The notes beneath the pieces were generated by a model. It was not told the DNA's origin. It did not search any database and saw only the letters and a list, made by a program, of their open reading frames with translations. This document shows positions 26,091 to 34,816 of a stretch of DNA of 64,000 bases, in pieces (position 1 is the first letter of the stretch; each line of letters opens with the position of its first letter). The DNA is from Paenibacillus agilis (lineage in GTDB: Bacteria; Bacillota; Bacilli; Paenibacillales; Paenibacillaceae). Location: assembly GCF_007786455.1 (NCBI RefSeq), contig NZ_VNJK01000003.1, positions 248,001-312,000 of the forward strand, given 5' to 3'. The position numbers and the translations under genes are program-made.

Positions 26091-26840
26091 TTAAGATTTC
26101 GGATCAGCCTCAGCTGTCTGTTTGAGCAGCTGCTCCAAATTGCCGAGGGTTAGCTCGCTGTTGTATGTCTGTTTCAAAGAAATGCTCGCCATTCCTTGTG
26201 CCCAGTCCTCGTCGTTATAGGAGAGGATTTCTTTGCGCAGATCGAGCATCTTACGATCCAGTTCATCTACAGCGCGGGCTGCTTCAGCAAGCTCATCAAC
26301 AACATGCGGCGGAACGTGCTTATTGAATTTATAGTAAATAATGTGCTCCATGCTTGCCCAGAAATCCATCGCAAGCGTCCGGAGTTGAATTTCTACATAG
26401 ACCCAACGGACATCGTCAAATAACACCAAGGGAACTTGAACGATAACATGTACACTTTGATAGCCGTTCGGTTTAGGCTTCTCAATGTAATCTTTAATCT
26501 CGACCACACGAATGTCATCACGGACTTTGAGGTGATCGAGAATGAAGTAAATATCCTTCACGAATGCGCACACGATACGCATGCCGGCAACATCATAAAT
26601 ATCGTTCACGATCGTATCCAACGTAGGCGGCAAACCTTTGCGCTGAATTTTATTAAAAATACTGTTTGGTTCCTTTAAACGTGTCTTAATATGTTCAATT
26701 GGGCTGTAGCCGTTTCGTATTTTCCACTCTGCTTGAATGACCTTTATTTTTGTTTCCAGCTCTTCCAATGCCAGTTGATAAAGAGTGGGGAGCTGGTTCA
26801 CTTGTTCGTACTGTTTCAGCATCACTTCAGATTCGGACAT
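26091..26840 (-). CDS. Small alarmone synthetase (RelP/YwaC-like GTP pyrophosphokinase)
   Basis: This is a 249-residue single-domain (p)ppGpp synthetase that moves pyrophosphate from ATP to GDP/GTP, without the HD hydrolase or TGS/ACT parts of Rel. The synthetase motifs are SPIEHIKTRLK, YDVAGMRIVCAF, KDYIEKPKPNGYQSVHVIV and VEIQLRTLAMDFWASMEH. The PKPNGY and long N-terminal helix resemble YwaC (RelP) more than YjbM (RelQ). Two ATGs lie close together; the second (26840) is eight bases after AAAGGAG and is preferred over 26846. RelP genes are usually induced by cell-wall stress; no such promoter was seen clearly here. Confidence 0.9.
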   Translation of the reverse strand: MSESEVMLKQYEQVNQLPTLYQLALEELETKIKVIQAEWKIRNGYSPIEHIKTRLKEPNSIFNKIQRKGLPPTLDTIVNDIYDVAGMRIVCAFVKDIYFILDHLKVRDDIRVVEIKDYIEKPKPNGYQSVHVIVQVPLVLFDDVRWVYVEIQLRTLAMDFWASMEHIIYYKFNKHVPPHVVDELAEAARAVDELDRKMLDLRKEILSYNDEDWAQGMASISLKQTYNSELTLGNLEQLLKQTAEADPKS

Positions 26841-26964
26841 ATTCATTGCTCCTTTACTTGCAATCGTCGTTGTTCGCGGATATACATTACCCGCCTGACT
26901 GCGTCCTAAGCTCTATCATACTGGAAAGGAGGTCGAAATTTCAAAGCAGCATGTCAGCTGTTAG

Positions 26965-29232
26965 CTACTTCGTCGATCGAACACCAGACCATGCTTCCGT
27001 AATGAAGCGGCTAACATCAGCCTGTTTGCCATGAATCTGTGCAGGGGAGCTTATATGCAGCTGTTCCTTGGCACGGCTAACCGCGACATACATTAAGCGG
27101 CGTTCCTCTTCGACTAGCGCTGTATTAATCTCATCGCGATCTTTAGAGCGATGCGCAGCTTCTCGCTCAGCAGGAGGGTTTTGACGCAGCGCTGTACGAT
27201 GTGGCAATACACCTTCTGACGCCCCAATAATGAAGACACATGGGAACTCCAAACCTTTAGCCCGGTGAATCGTCATTAATGTTACGGCATCTGGCTCATT
27301 GTCCTGCTGCTCCGCATGGATAGCTTGGCGAGCTTGAGTCTGACGAGAACGGGATTGATCCTCTGCATTCGTCGATGCAGCCGCAGCTGCGTATTTTGCT
27401 GCCAAATCATCAATATGCTTAAGAAACTGCTCAATGGTAGCAAAACGCTGCGCCGAGGTTTCCAACTCCTCCAGCATATCGACAGTTCCTTCCTGATATG
27501 CCGTTGCTCGCTCTCCTGCCATCGCCGCCATCCATTTATCATAGAACTCTCGTCTTATATCTCGCACCGCGTGATTGGGCTTCATTTGCGCCACTTTTTT
27601 CAAATACCGAATTCGAGGCTTGATCGCTTCCTGTTGAAAAGGCGCTAACCCTGGGCAAGTTGCTAAATGGACTAGCGGGTATTTTTTAGCTGATGTTCTA
27701 TCTGCTTGTCTAATATAAGTCATGCCAGCTTCCTTCGGTACATACAAGGCAGCAACAGCGCTTGGCAATGCATCTAGGTCACGCGGTTGAAGAGCCAAGC
27801 GCAGATGATCAATTAGCGTCTTCACGGACGAATGCTCATAGAAGAGTGGTTCCGCACCGAATTGACGGAATGGGACGTTTTGAATCGTCATATATTCAAC
27901 GATTGCACGACTCGCATGGGCGCTGCGGTACAATACCGCGATATCGCTAAGCTTGTATTGTCCGCTAGCTGTCAACTTGCGAATGCGTGCAATAGCTGCT
28001 TCTGCTTCCTCATCTGTCGTAGTAGGGCGATTGTACTGCGGTTTCGCCTCTGGTGTAGGGGCGGATGCCTCAGTACTTTTCTTTACAGCAGCACGCATAG
28101 TCTTTGCCAGTCGTTCTTTGTTGCAACGGATTATACCATTTCCGAGGCCTACAATTGCCGGAGTCGAACGGAAATTATAATCAAGCGTAATTTGCTTCAC
28201 GTCCGGATATAGGCGATGAAACTGGGTAATATGCTCATGATTTGCGCCATTAAACGTATATATTGTCTGATCATCATCACCGAATACGGCCAAATTGCGG
28301 CTTCCGTCTGCAATGTGACGAAGCAGTCTTAGCTGCATAGGCGTTGTATCTTGAAATTCATCTGCCATCACATAGCGGAATCGTCTTCTAAGCTTATCGG
28401 TAAGCTCAGCATCGGATTCCAACAACTTCACAATATCGACGATCAGATCGTCGAAGTCTTTGACGTCTCGTGCTTGCTTCTGTTCTTCGTAGCGTATCAT
28501 CGCACGCTGCAAGTTCCGTTCGCCCTCATCAGCAGGGCGCCAATCGGCAGGAGATTCTCCGCGCGACTTCAGCGCGGATAGGGCGGCTAGCACCGTCTCT
28601 GCCTCAACGGCATCGCGGAGGCCGAGCTCTCGCAGCACGCGGCTCATCCAGCCGTGGCGCGCTCGCTCTTCCGCCAGCAGTGTAAATGGCGGCGCATATG
28701 CCTTCAGCAGCGTCAGGGCAAAGGAGTGGAACGTTCGCGCTTGCACACGTTTTGCTATAGCAGGCGTAAGTCCTGGCAGCCTTGCTAGTCTTGAACGCAT
28801 TTCAGCCGCTGCTTTATTCGTAAAGGTAACGAGCCACAGCGCTTCAGGCGGCACTTCGTGGACGGCAATCATGTAGGCGGCTCTGGCTGTCAGTACAGAC
28901 GTCTTGCCCGATCCAGCCCCTGCTAGGCATAGCAGAGGACCATGTTGATGGCGGACAGCCTCGCATTGAGCCTCATGCAAATCTAGGCCGCGTTCACGCA
29001 GTGCAGTGAAGAACCAGCTGTCTTGTGCAGGGTCGCTGGCACTAACTTGTGGCTTGAGACCCTTTTCCACAGGTGTCGAGTGTGGTACGTTGGTAGCAGT
29101 GCGTTCATCATTCATGCGGAATGATGGTTGCGCGGATTCAGCCGTTGGGCATATAGCTTGAGCGGATATTCCATAAGGATGCGACTGCCAGCGAATGTTC
29201 GCAGCCGCAGGCTTCGTTAGTTGTGTTGGCAT
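26965..29232 (-). CDS. UvrD/Rep-type superfamily 1 DNA helicase (YjcD-like)
   Basis: The product is 755 residues. After a poorly conserved, polar N-terminus of about 80 residues come the SF1A motifs in order: CLAGAGSGKTSVL (Walker A), FTNKAAAEM, DEFQDT (motif II), FGDDDQTIYTFNGA (III), LDYNFRST, LMTIHRAKGLEF (V) and EERRLMYVAVSRAKEQL (VI). It unwinds DNA 3' to 5' using ATP in repair or replication restart. The length and Ala-rich 2B region fit YjcD of Bacillus better than PcrA, which lacks this N-terminus. AAAGGAG precedes the ATG. Bases 28560-28700 are locally G+C-rich. Same strand as relP but about 120 bases upstream of it. Confidence 0.9.
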   Translation of the reverse strand: MPTQLTKPAAANIRWQSHPYGISAQAICPTAESAQPSFRMNDERTATNVPHSTPVEKGLKPQVSASDPAQDSWFFTALRERGLDLHEAQCEAVRHQHGPLLCLAGAGSGKTSVLTARAAYMIAVHEVPPEALWLVTFTNKAAAEMRSRLARLPGLTPAIAKRVQARTFHSFALTLLKAYAPPFTLLAEERARHGWMSRVLRELGLRDAVEAETVLAALSALKSRGESPADWRPADEGERNLQRAMIRYEEQKQARDVKDFDDLIVDIVKLLESDAELTDKLRRRFRYVMADEFQDTTPMQLRLLRHIADGSRNLAVFGDDDQTIYTFNGANHEHITQFHRLYPDVKQITLDYNFRSTPAIVGLGNGIIRCNKERLAKTMRAAVKKSTEASAPTPEAKPQYNRPTTTDEEAEAAIARIRKLTASGQYKLSDIAVLYRSAHASRAIVEYMTIQNVPFRQFGAEPLFYEHSSVKTLIDHLRLALQPRDLDALPSAVAALYVPKEAGMTYIRQADRTSAKKYPLVHLATCPGLAPFQQEAIKPRIRYLKKVAQMKPNHAVRDIRREFYDKWMAAMAGERATAYQEGTVDMLEELETSAQRFATIEQFLKHIDDLAAKYAAAAASTNAEDQSRSRQTQARQAIHAEQQDNEPDAVTLMTIHRAKGLEFPCVFIIGASEGVLPHRTALRQNPPAEREAAHRSKDRDEINTALVEEERRLMYVAVSRAKEQLHISSPAQIHGKQADVSRFITEAWSGVRSTK

Positions 29233-29455
29233 TGGGTGCTCCTTTCTCGGTCCGGTATCCGTTCATGAGTTGCTGTGCCCATCTATTATAACGGTCAAGG
29301 TCAACATTGCCGAATACATGTATTGCCAAGCGCATACGTTGTCCTTAGAGCTGTCAGGAATTTGTCCTGCGAACTCCGCGTTTCGTTTTCGCATGGAGCG
29401 TGTATAGGTTAATAAGGGTGATTATCTAATGTGGAAGAAGAGAGGGGAAGCCGGG

Positions 29456-30271
29456 ATGAACCGTTTTCTGCAAAAAGTGAAAGAAGGCGCATCCAAAGCT
29501 TCTGAGAAAGCTCAGAATGTATTGGAATTGAATCGTGTCCAGTCTCAAGTTGATGCGCTTCGTAAAGAGTGGGAACATAATACGTATGAAATAGGCCGAC
29601 TGGCTTTTGAAGCTTATAAGAATAAAGATTATGCTTCATTGGGCATGGAGATGGATGAACTGGCCCAAGCAAATGTGATGTTGGAAGAAGAAATGGATCG
29701 ACTTGAATGGAAACGCTGTGCGCTCCGCAACGAGAAACGCTGTTCATGCGGAGAAGTTGCACCGTGGTCTTCTAAGTTTTGTGCATCCTGCGGCGATAGG
29801 CTGCCAGATCCTCCTGTTCGTGAAGCAGAGAGCGAACTGGGTGGTTTAAGTGACATGGAGCAGTACAAGTTGGAAGATGAGGTTGATCCAAAGGCTGAGG
29901 ATACGGAGAAGCCGTATATTACCCTTCACCAAACTCCAACTTCTTCGGGATTTGACAATACAAATACAAATGATCGCGATGATGAAGTGGAGTCGCTATC
30001 GCGATATGCTAAATCGGCTAAAGACAATCCATCTCCTAGTCATCCGTATAGTCCGTACGACCAGTATGGTCAAGAGGATGAGGATGAGGATGATGCTGAT
30101 ATGATGGAAATCAAGAAGCCTGCTCCACAAGTTAATATTCGTGGAAGTGAGCGCTACATTCGTCAGCAGCCGGTAGAGCATGATCTTAATAGTCGAACTT
30201 GTTCTAAATGCTCAGCGTCAGCTCCGCTGGAGGCGAAATGGTGTGAGCGTTGTGGTGCTCCGTTTATTTAA
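29456..30271 (+). CDS. Double zinc-ribbon protein with coiled-coil start
   Basis: The product is 271 residues. Residues 1-95 are charged and helical (KVKEGASKASEKAQNVLELN, then many E/K heptad-like positions), followed by a Cys4 ribbon CSCGEVAPWSSKFCASCG. The middle 130 residues are acidic and Pro/Ser/Asp-rich, clearly disordered (GQEDEDEDDADMME). A second Cys4 ribbon, CSKCSASAPLEAKWCERCG, ends the protein. Zinc-ribbon pairs like these usually mediate protein contacts. The start at 29456 has GAGGGG about eight bases upstream. It is divergent from the helicase and ends before a terminator. No known family name. Confidence 0.7.
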   Translation: MNRFLQKVKEGASKASEKAQNVLELNRVQSQVDALRKEWEHNTYEIGRLAFEAYKNKDYASLGMEMDELAQANVMLEEEMDRLEWKRCALRNEKRCSCGEVAPWSSKFCASCGDRLPDPPVREAESELGGLSDMEQYKLEDEVDPKAEDTEKPYITLHQTPTSSGFDNTNTNDRDDEVESLSRYAKSAKDNPSPSHPYSPYDQYGQEDEDEDDADMMEIKKPAPQVNIRGSERYIRQQPVEHDLNSRTCSKCSASAPLEAKWCERCGAPFI

Positions 30272-30409
30272 AAAAGCTAGGTAAGGTGTGCACAAGGCGT
30301 ACGTTGTTTGTGTACCATAATTTGTATGTAACAATGAACTATAGTGGTCGTGGTACAATATGTTAAGATAGCATCTGCTATGGTTGATACGATTATGATG
30401 ATAAAGTCG

Positions 30410-30448
30410 AACAGCCGGGAAGCTTCTAAAGCTTACTCCGGCTGTTTT
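30410..30448 (+). terminator. Rho-independent terminator
   Basis: AACAGCCGG (30410-30418) pairs with CCGGCTGTT (30438-30446), with inner AAGCTT/AAGCTT, and TTTT follows. Confidence 0.8.
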
Positions 30449-30456
30449 GCCGTTTA

Positions 30457-30470
30457 TTTAAACGTTTAAA
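30457..30470. promoter_or_regulatory. TTTAAACGTTTAAA palindrome before the TrmB gene
   Basis: This perfect 14-bp palindrome lies 35 bp before the TrmB start. The same 14 bases occur at 52287-52300 beside an ArsR gene. It could be an autoregulatory operator. Confidence 0.45.
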
Positions 30471-30505
30471 GAACACTTGCAGCATGAGCTGAAGGGGGAA
30501 ACGAG

Positions 30506-31300
30506 ATGGACAGCTTGATTCAGCAGCTGCGTGACGTAGGATTTACAGAGTTGGAATCCAAATTGTTAATTCTGCTCTCGGAACAAGGATCAATGACAGG
30601 CTATGAAGCAGCAAAGAAGCTGGGGATATCGCGATCGAATGTATACGCCGCATTGCAGCGGCTAGTTGATCAGAACTTTGTGTTGCATGCAGTAGGGGAA
30701 CCGTCGCACTATGCTGCGATCGATCCAGCACTGCTTACGAAGACGATTGCAGAGAGAATGCAGGCTTCGCTGCGCTATGTAGAAGAGCATATGCCTTCAC
30801 ATAAGCAGGAGCTCTCCTTTTTTTATAGCATAGAAGGCGACAAAGTAGTCGCAGAGAAGATTGGGCAAGTCATCGCCGCAGCTGAAACGGAAATCATTGT
30901 AGACATGACTTCCCGAGATGGAATGCTAGTACAGCAAGCTCTGCAGCAAGCGGAGAATCGTGGTGTGAAAGTGCTGTGGTCGATTAGCTCCAATGAGGAG
31001 CAGCTGCCAGCCTCGGGCTTCCTTGCTTTCCATGAGGGGCAAGTAGACAAGCATCTTGCGGGCAGGCGTTTTACGATGATTATGGATCGGAAAATTGCCT
31101 GTATTGGGATGAGAAGCGCGGCTGAAGAAGCGAAGTTGTTGTATACGGAGCACCCAGTTATGACGGAGTACGTGCTTAGTCGTTTTATTCAGGACATTAT
31201 ATTATTTGAATTGGAACAGCAGCTTACAGAGGATCAGCGGCAGCAATTTGGCCCATACTTTTCACGCTTATGGGAACCCTACTTGAACAAGGAAATGTAG
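30506..31300 (+). CDS. TrmB-family transcriptional regulator
   Basis: The product is 264 residues. The N-terminal winged helix has the TrmB pattern LRDVGFTELESKLLILLSEQ, TGYEAAKKLGISRSNVYAAL, QRLVDQNFV. Residues 110-260 form a phospholipase-D-like effector domain (EIIVDMTSRDGMLVQQAL, FTMIMDRKIACIGM). In the family this C-terminal part binds sugars or other small ligands. The ATG follows GAAGGGGG. It stands alone; a palindrome in the promoter region may be its own operator. Its targets and ligand cannot be told. Confidence 0.87.
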   Translation: MDSLIQQLRDVGFTELESKLLILLSEQGSMTGYEAAKKLGISRSNVYAALQRLVDQNFVLHAVGEPSHYAAIDPALLTKTIAERMQASLRYVEEHMPSHKQELSFFYSIEGDKVVAEKIGQVIAAAETEIIVDMTSRDGMLVQQALQQAENRGVKVLWSISSNEEQLPASGFLAFHEGQVDKHLAGRRFTMIMDRKIACIGMRSAAEEAKLLYTEHPVMTEYVLSRFIQDIILFELEQQLTEDQRQQFGPYFSRLWEPYLNKEM

Positions 31301-31441
31301 CGTGAAGAGGCAAACAGGCTGTGTTAATGTTATCGTTATCGTTCACTAATATGTCATCATTTACATGTAACGTTTAAGGATGTTGATCCGTAAACAACTA
31401 GTAAGAAGGAAAGGCAAGAAGTCAGCTGAGGAGGAAATACG

Positions 31442-31753
31442 ATGGTGGAAGTTATAGTTCACTTTGATGTTCTGGAACGGGATGGCGATATTTCTCATTT
31501 GCGAGGGTTGATTATGACGGGGCCTGGTGAGAGACCGACCATTTCTCAAGTGGAAAATATGCTGCGTTCCATGGGCTATCAAGTGACCGCAGAAGATAGT
31601 GAGCACTATGTGTATGTTCCTGTTGAAGCTGGAACAGAAGTGAAGAAGATTGAAGTGCGCAAGATGGACAATGGGGAAGAAGAATTCTCGATTGATCCGC
31701 ATATGAAAATGATTGTACAAAATCTAATGGGCAAGCCGCATCGACCGATGTAG
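31442..31753 (+). CDS. Small soluble protein of unknown function
   Basis: The product is 103 residues, mixed alpha/beta by pattern (MVEVIVHFDVLERDGDISHL, then PTISQVENMLRSMGYQVTAE). It has a very good ribosome site (GAGGAGG, eight bases before ATG) and a terminator after the stop, so it is a real gene. I do not recognise the family. Confidence 0.65.
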   Translation: MVEVIVHFDVLERDGDISHLRGLIMTGPGERPTISQVENMLRSMGYQVTAEDSEHYVYVPVEAGTEVKKIEVRKMDNGEEEFSIDPHMKMIVQNLMGKPHRPM

Positions 31754-31771
31754 ATTGGCGACTTGTTCTGT

Positions 31772-31841
31772 AAAAAAAGGGGCTGTCTCCGTCATGTTAT
31801 GTGTTCAGTTCAGTCTGACCATAGCACGGGAGGCAGCCCCT
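31772..31841. terminator. Long-stem terminator between convergent genes
   Basis: AGGGGCTGTCTCCGT (from 31778) pairs with the ACGGGAGGCAGCCCCT arm (to 31841). On the minus strand it is followed by seven Ts (A run 31772-31778), so it ends mscL. Confidence 0.8.
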
Positions 31842-31886
31842 ATTTATGTTGTTTCGCGATGTTAATGATGTTAATGAATAGGAAGC

Positions 31887-32378
31887 CTAAGCCTGTACGC
31901 TCGCTTCTTCCAATTGAGATGTACAGCTTGGACAGCGTGTCGCTTTAACAGGAATATCTGTTACACAGTAAGGACAAGATTTCGTAGTTGGATCTGCAGC
32001 AACTTCTTCTTTGCGGTGCAGCATGTTGATCACTTTTACAAGTCCGAATACCGCCAATGCAACGAGCAAGAAATCAATAACGACGTTAATGAATTGTCCG
32101 TAAGCAATAACGGCAGCACCTGCAGATTTTGCTTGTGCAAGTGACGTAATCGGAGAGCCGTCTGGCATCGTGATGTTTGGATCTAAGTTAATGAATAGGT
32201 CAACAAAGTTCACTCCACCAAGTAATTTACCGATTGGCGGCATAATAATGTCGTTAACGATGGATGTTACAATTTTACCAAATGCAGCACCGATAATAAC
32301 ACCGACAGCTAGATCGACGACATTACCGCGCATGGCAAATGTTTTGAATTCATTTGCTAAAGATTTAAGAGAACCCAT
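31887..32378 (-). CDS. mscL: Large-conductance mechanosensitive channel with C-terminal zinc ribbon
   Basis: This 163-residue homopentameric channel opens under membrane tension and releases solutes during osmotic downshock. MscL landmarks are the N-terminal [23 protein letters not shown] pore helix, then [12 protein letters not shown] and the second helix [20 protein letters not shown]. The last 40 residues hold [18 protein letters not shown], a Cys4 rubredoxin-like knuckle in place of the usual short helix bundle. The start at 32378 gives the normal N-terminus. A longer frame to 32522 is hydrophobic chance. AGGGGTTG is a mediocre ribosome site. Confidence 0.9.
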   Translation of the reverse strand: MGSLKSLANEFKTFAMRGNVVDLAVGVIIGAAFGKIVTSIVNDIIMPPIGKLLGGVNFVDLFINLDPNITMPDGSPITSLAQAKSAGAAVIAYGQFINVVIDFLLVALAVFGLVKVINMLHRKEEVAADPTTKSCPYCVTDIPVKATRCPSCTSQLEEASVQA

Positions 32379-32659
32379 TAGTTCAACCCCTATTGTAGTA
32401 ATATTTATATTGAAATAACCTGTACCGGTTATCGATAATCGCAAACGAACATATTTCCTTACCCCGTACATTCTGAAGTTAAACAGTGTTAAAAAAATAT
32501 TTATCAACAGCATGCCCAACACTTTCTTTATTCATAAACGAGTGCTTCTTATAGGATCGGCAAAAGTGTTGCTTTGTCACTTTATCACTATATTAATTGT
32601 TGTTCAAGGCTTGGATATAAACGGAAATTCGTTCTTAGAGTATGAGGGGAAATATCTTT

Positions 32660-32686
32660 TGAAACAACTGGAAGTGGTAGGCCGTA
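32660..32686 (+). promoter_or_regulatory. Possible sigma-W (ECF) promoter of spo0M
   Basis: TGAAAC (32660-32665), 17 bases, CGTA (32683-32686) matches the sigma-W consensus (TGAAAC, about 16 bases, CGTA). It lies about 100 bp before spo0M. Confidence 0.5.
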
Positions 32687-32787
32687 TATAGTAGTATTGG
32701 TTTGCATGGATTACAGAAGAGGTAAGCCCCAATCCATTTAATCTGGCGCCATTTTAAGTTTATTATATCAATCGGAGGATGGTAATC

Positions 32788-33564
32788 ATGTCATTGTTTA
32801 ACCGTATTTTAGCTAGTGTAGGTATCGGTTCTGCAAAGGTTGACACGCTGTTGGAACGCAATCGCTATGCGCCAGGTGAGCAAGTGTCAGGAGTCGTCAA
32901 AATACAAGGCGGTCAAGTTCAACAGCAAGTAGACGCCATTCATCTTAAGCTTATGACTCAATATACAAAAGAATCTAATGATACGAAGCATCAGGTCAAC
33001 CATGAGTTGGTACGCTTCCAAGTAAGCAGTGCATTTACACTGCAGGCAAATGAGGTGCGCGAGCTGCCATTTACAATCGTGCTGCCTCCGCATACGCCGC
33101 TTACGATTGGTCGTGCACCCGTATGGTTGAAGACAGAATTAGATATTGCCAATGCTGTTGATCCATCTGATAACGATCTTATCGAGATTGCACCTAAAGT
33201 GGAGCAAAGCATCATTATTGATGCCTTGAACCGTCTCGGCTTTCGCTTGCGCAAAGCAGAATGCGAGTATGCACCACGTCTTGGTGGAGCAGTACCATTC
33301 GTGCAAGAGTTCGAATTTGTTCCGACTACGTACTTTAAAGGCGATCTCGACGAGTTAGAGGTTATTTTCTATCCCAAAGAGCATGAGCTGGAAATCCTCG
33401 TTCAAATCGATCGACGCGCTAAAGGCTTAGGCGGCTGGCTTGCTGAAGCAATGGATATGGATGAGACATTCGTACGCTTTAACTTGCCAAATGATGAGTG
33501 GAAGCGTCTTGGCCCTGATGGTGCTTCAAACCATCTATCTAATATGATTCGTCGTTATATTTAA
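32788..33564 (+). CDS. spo0M: Sporulation control protein Spo0M
   Basis: This is a 258-residue soluble arrestin-like protein that, in Bacillus, modulates entry into sporulation and links to cell division. The family pattern is clear: MSLFNRILASVGIGSAKVDT, RYAPGEQVSGVVKIQGG, ELPFTIVLPPHTPLT, and the C-terminal VQIDRRAKGLGGWLAEAMD. The start at 32788 has GGAGG eleven bases before it; the ATG at 32779 is too close. It supports the organism being a spore former. It may be envelope-stress responsive through the promoter at 32660. Terminator at 33592. Confidence 0.93.
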   Translation: MSLFNRILASVGIGSAKVDTLLERNRYAPGEQVSGVVKIQGGQVQQQVDAIHLKLMTQYTKESNDTKHQVNHELVRFQVSSAFTLQANEVRELPFTIVLPPHTPLTIGRAPVWLKTELDIANAVDPSDNDLIEIAPKVEQSIIIDALNRLGFRLRKAECEYAPRLGGAVPFVQEFEFVPTTYFKGDLDELEVIFYPKEHELEILVQIDRRAKGLGGWLAEAMDMDETFVRFNLPNDEWKRLGPDGASNHLSNMIRRYI

Positions 33565-33591
33565 TAAATCGTCATATCGTCGTGTGAATAG

Positions 33592-33643
33592 AAAAAACCT
33601 TCAGCCTGCGCTGTTACAGCGGTAGGTTGAAGGTTCTTTTTTT
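33592..33643. terminator. Bidirectional terminator after spo0M
   Basis: AACCTTCA (33596) pairs with TGAAGGTT (to 33635), with inner CGCTGT/ACAGCG. It has Ts after and As before. Confidence 0.88.
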
Positions 33644-33670
33644 TGCATCATGTTGGATGAATGACGTTAG

Positions 33671-33952
33671 CTATTTGTCACCACGATCAATATGCTTGCG
33701 TGGATGGACCTGCTTCGGCGGTGGGATGTCTTTATCCGCTTCCGGAACTAAGCGCTCATCCGTCAAACCTTGATGATGATTATCATACGAAAATTCCTTT
33801 AGCTCCCACTCGGTAGCACCTAGCTGCGGATCGGTAGGGAAGTGCTGCCCGCGGTGAAGAGTTTCCGCACGTCCCCATTCGTTCGTATAAATACCGTCTA
33901 CCTCCACACGATCGCGGGACATCGGGTGCATCTCATGTTGTTCTTTGCTCAT
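33671..33952 (-). CDS. Small hydrophilic protein (possibly DUF3905)
   Basis: The product is 93 residues, acidic and His-rich, with conserved-looking DGIYTNEWGRAET and ELKEFSYDNHHQGLTDE. AAAGGAG lies about ten bases before the ATG at 33952. An in-frame start at 33976 is less well placed. The DUF3905 suggestion is only from memory. It is convergent with spo0M and monocistronic. About 180 bases between it and the next gene hold nothing that I recognise. Confidence 0.6.
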   Translation of the reverse strand: MSKEQHEMHPMSRDRVEVDGIYTNEWGRAETLHRGQHFPTDPQLGATEWELKEFSYDNHHQGLTDERLVPEADKDIPPPKQVHPRKHIDRGDK

Positions 33953-34136
33953 GGACACGTTGCTCCTTTCAGCCATCCGCGCTACAGCCTTGTCTTCTCA
34001 TACACATTTGCAATGGAGAACACTGTATCGCTAAGCATAACGTACCCTATGCGCATAGGACTTATTCTTAGGAGTTATTTGTCTAACACTTTCAAGGTTT
34101 ATACGTACCTATCCGCGATTGCGCCTATTTGCATCA

Positions 34137-34745
34137 TTATTTGTGCTGATAACGTCCCTCAAGTTTTTTGCCCCCGTACCATAGCAGCCAAAGCGCAACA
34201 GCAACGAGAAGTAAACGCCAAGGCTGCTCTACGAATCCTTTCCAATCATGACCGAGAAATGCCATCAAGAAGATCATGACGGATTTTCCAGCCATTACGG
34301 CAATCATAAAGGTGCGGAACGGGATCGTACTAATACCGGCTGCGACATTTATGAGTACGGAAGGAGTGAAGGGGAAGCATAACAATATGAAAATAGGCGT
34401 AAATCCCTTTGACTCGATCCAGTTGAAAAATTTTTGTGTTCCCGGCAATCGTTTTTGAATGTACATACTAAAGCGTCCGCCAAACTTTCGAGCCAGCCAA
34501 AAGACAGCGAATGAGCCAAGACATACCCCGATCCATGAGTATAAAAAGCCAAACCAAAGTCCATAAGAGGCAGCATTGGCAACTACAAACACAAACAGAG
34601 GTAGTGCTGGAACGAACGATTCTCCAAATGGAAGTAAAATTCCAGGTAGAGGGCCAAGTGCAGAATATTTTTGCAGCCACATCTCTACTTGCGCTATATC
34701 TATTTCTTTTGCGTAAGCAATAAAGTCTTGGAACCAATCCCACAT
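34137..34745 (-). CDS. TVP38/TMEM64 (VTT/SNARE-associated) membrane protein
   Basis: The product is 202 residues with five to six membrane helices. The VTT-domain pattern is seen: PFGESFVPALPLFVFVVANA, then GFLYSWIGVCLGSFAVFWLA, a basic loop RKFGGRF, and ILLCFPFTPSVLINVAAGIS. Family members may scramble or move lipids. The upstream MFS gene ends about 70 bases before, on the same strand, so co-transcription is possible. The ribosome site (GGAGAGG) is a little far from the ATG. Confidence 0.8.
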   Translation of the reverse strand: MWDWFQDFIAYAKEIDIAQVEMWLQKYSALGPLPGILLPFGESFVPALPLFVFVVANAASYGLWFGFLYSWIGVCLGSFAVFWLARKFGGRFSMYIQKRLPGTQKFFNWIESKGFTPIFILLCFPFTPSVLINVAAGISTIPFRTFMIAVMAGKSVMIFLMAFLGHDWKGFVEQPWRLLLVAVALWLLWYGGKKLEGRYQHK

Positions 34746-34816
34746 AATATTTCGAACACCTCTCCCATTCCATTACATGATGCACTGTGTTTCTTATAGA
34801 TTTCTTATCTTTCTTC

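Noticed and set aside
28470-28685. Plus-strand frames within the helicase gene
   Set aside because: Antisense shadows in a locally G+C-rich part of the helicase gene.
32379-32522. 48-codon N-terminal extension of MscL
   Set aside because: Extra hydrophobic residues are absent from the family and the internal ATG gives the normal start.
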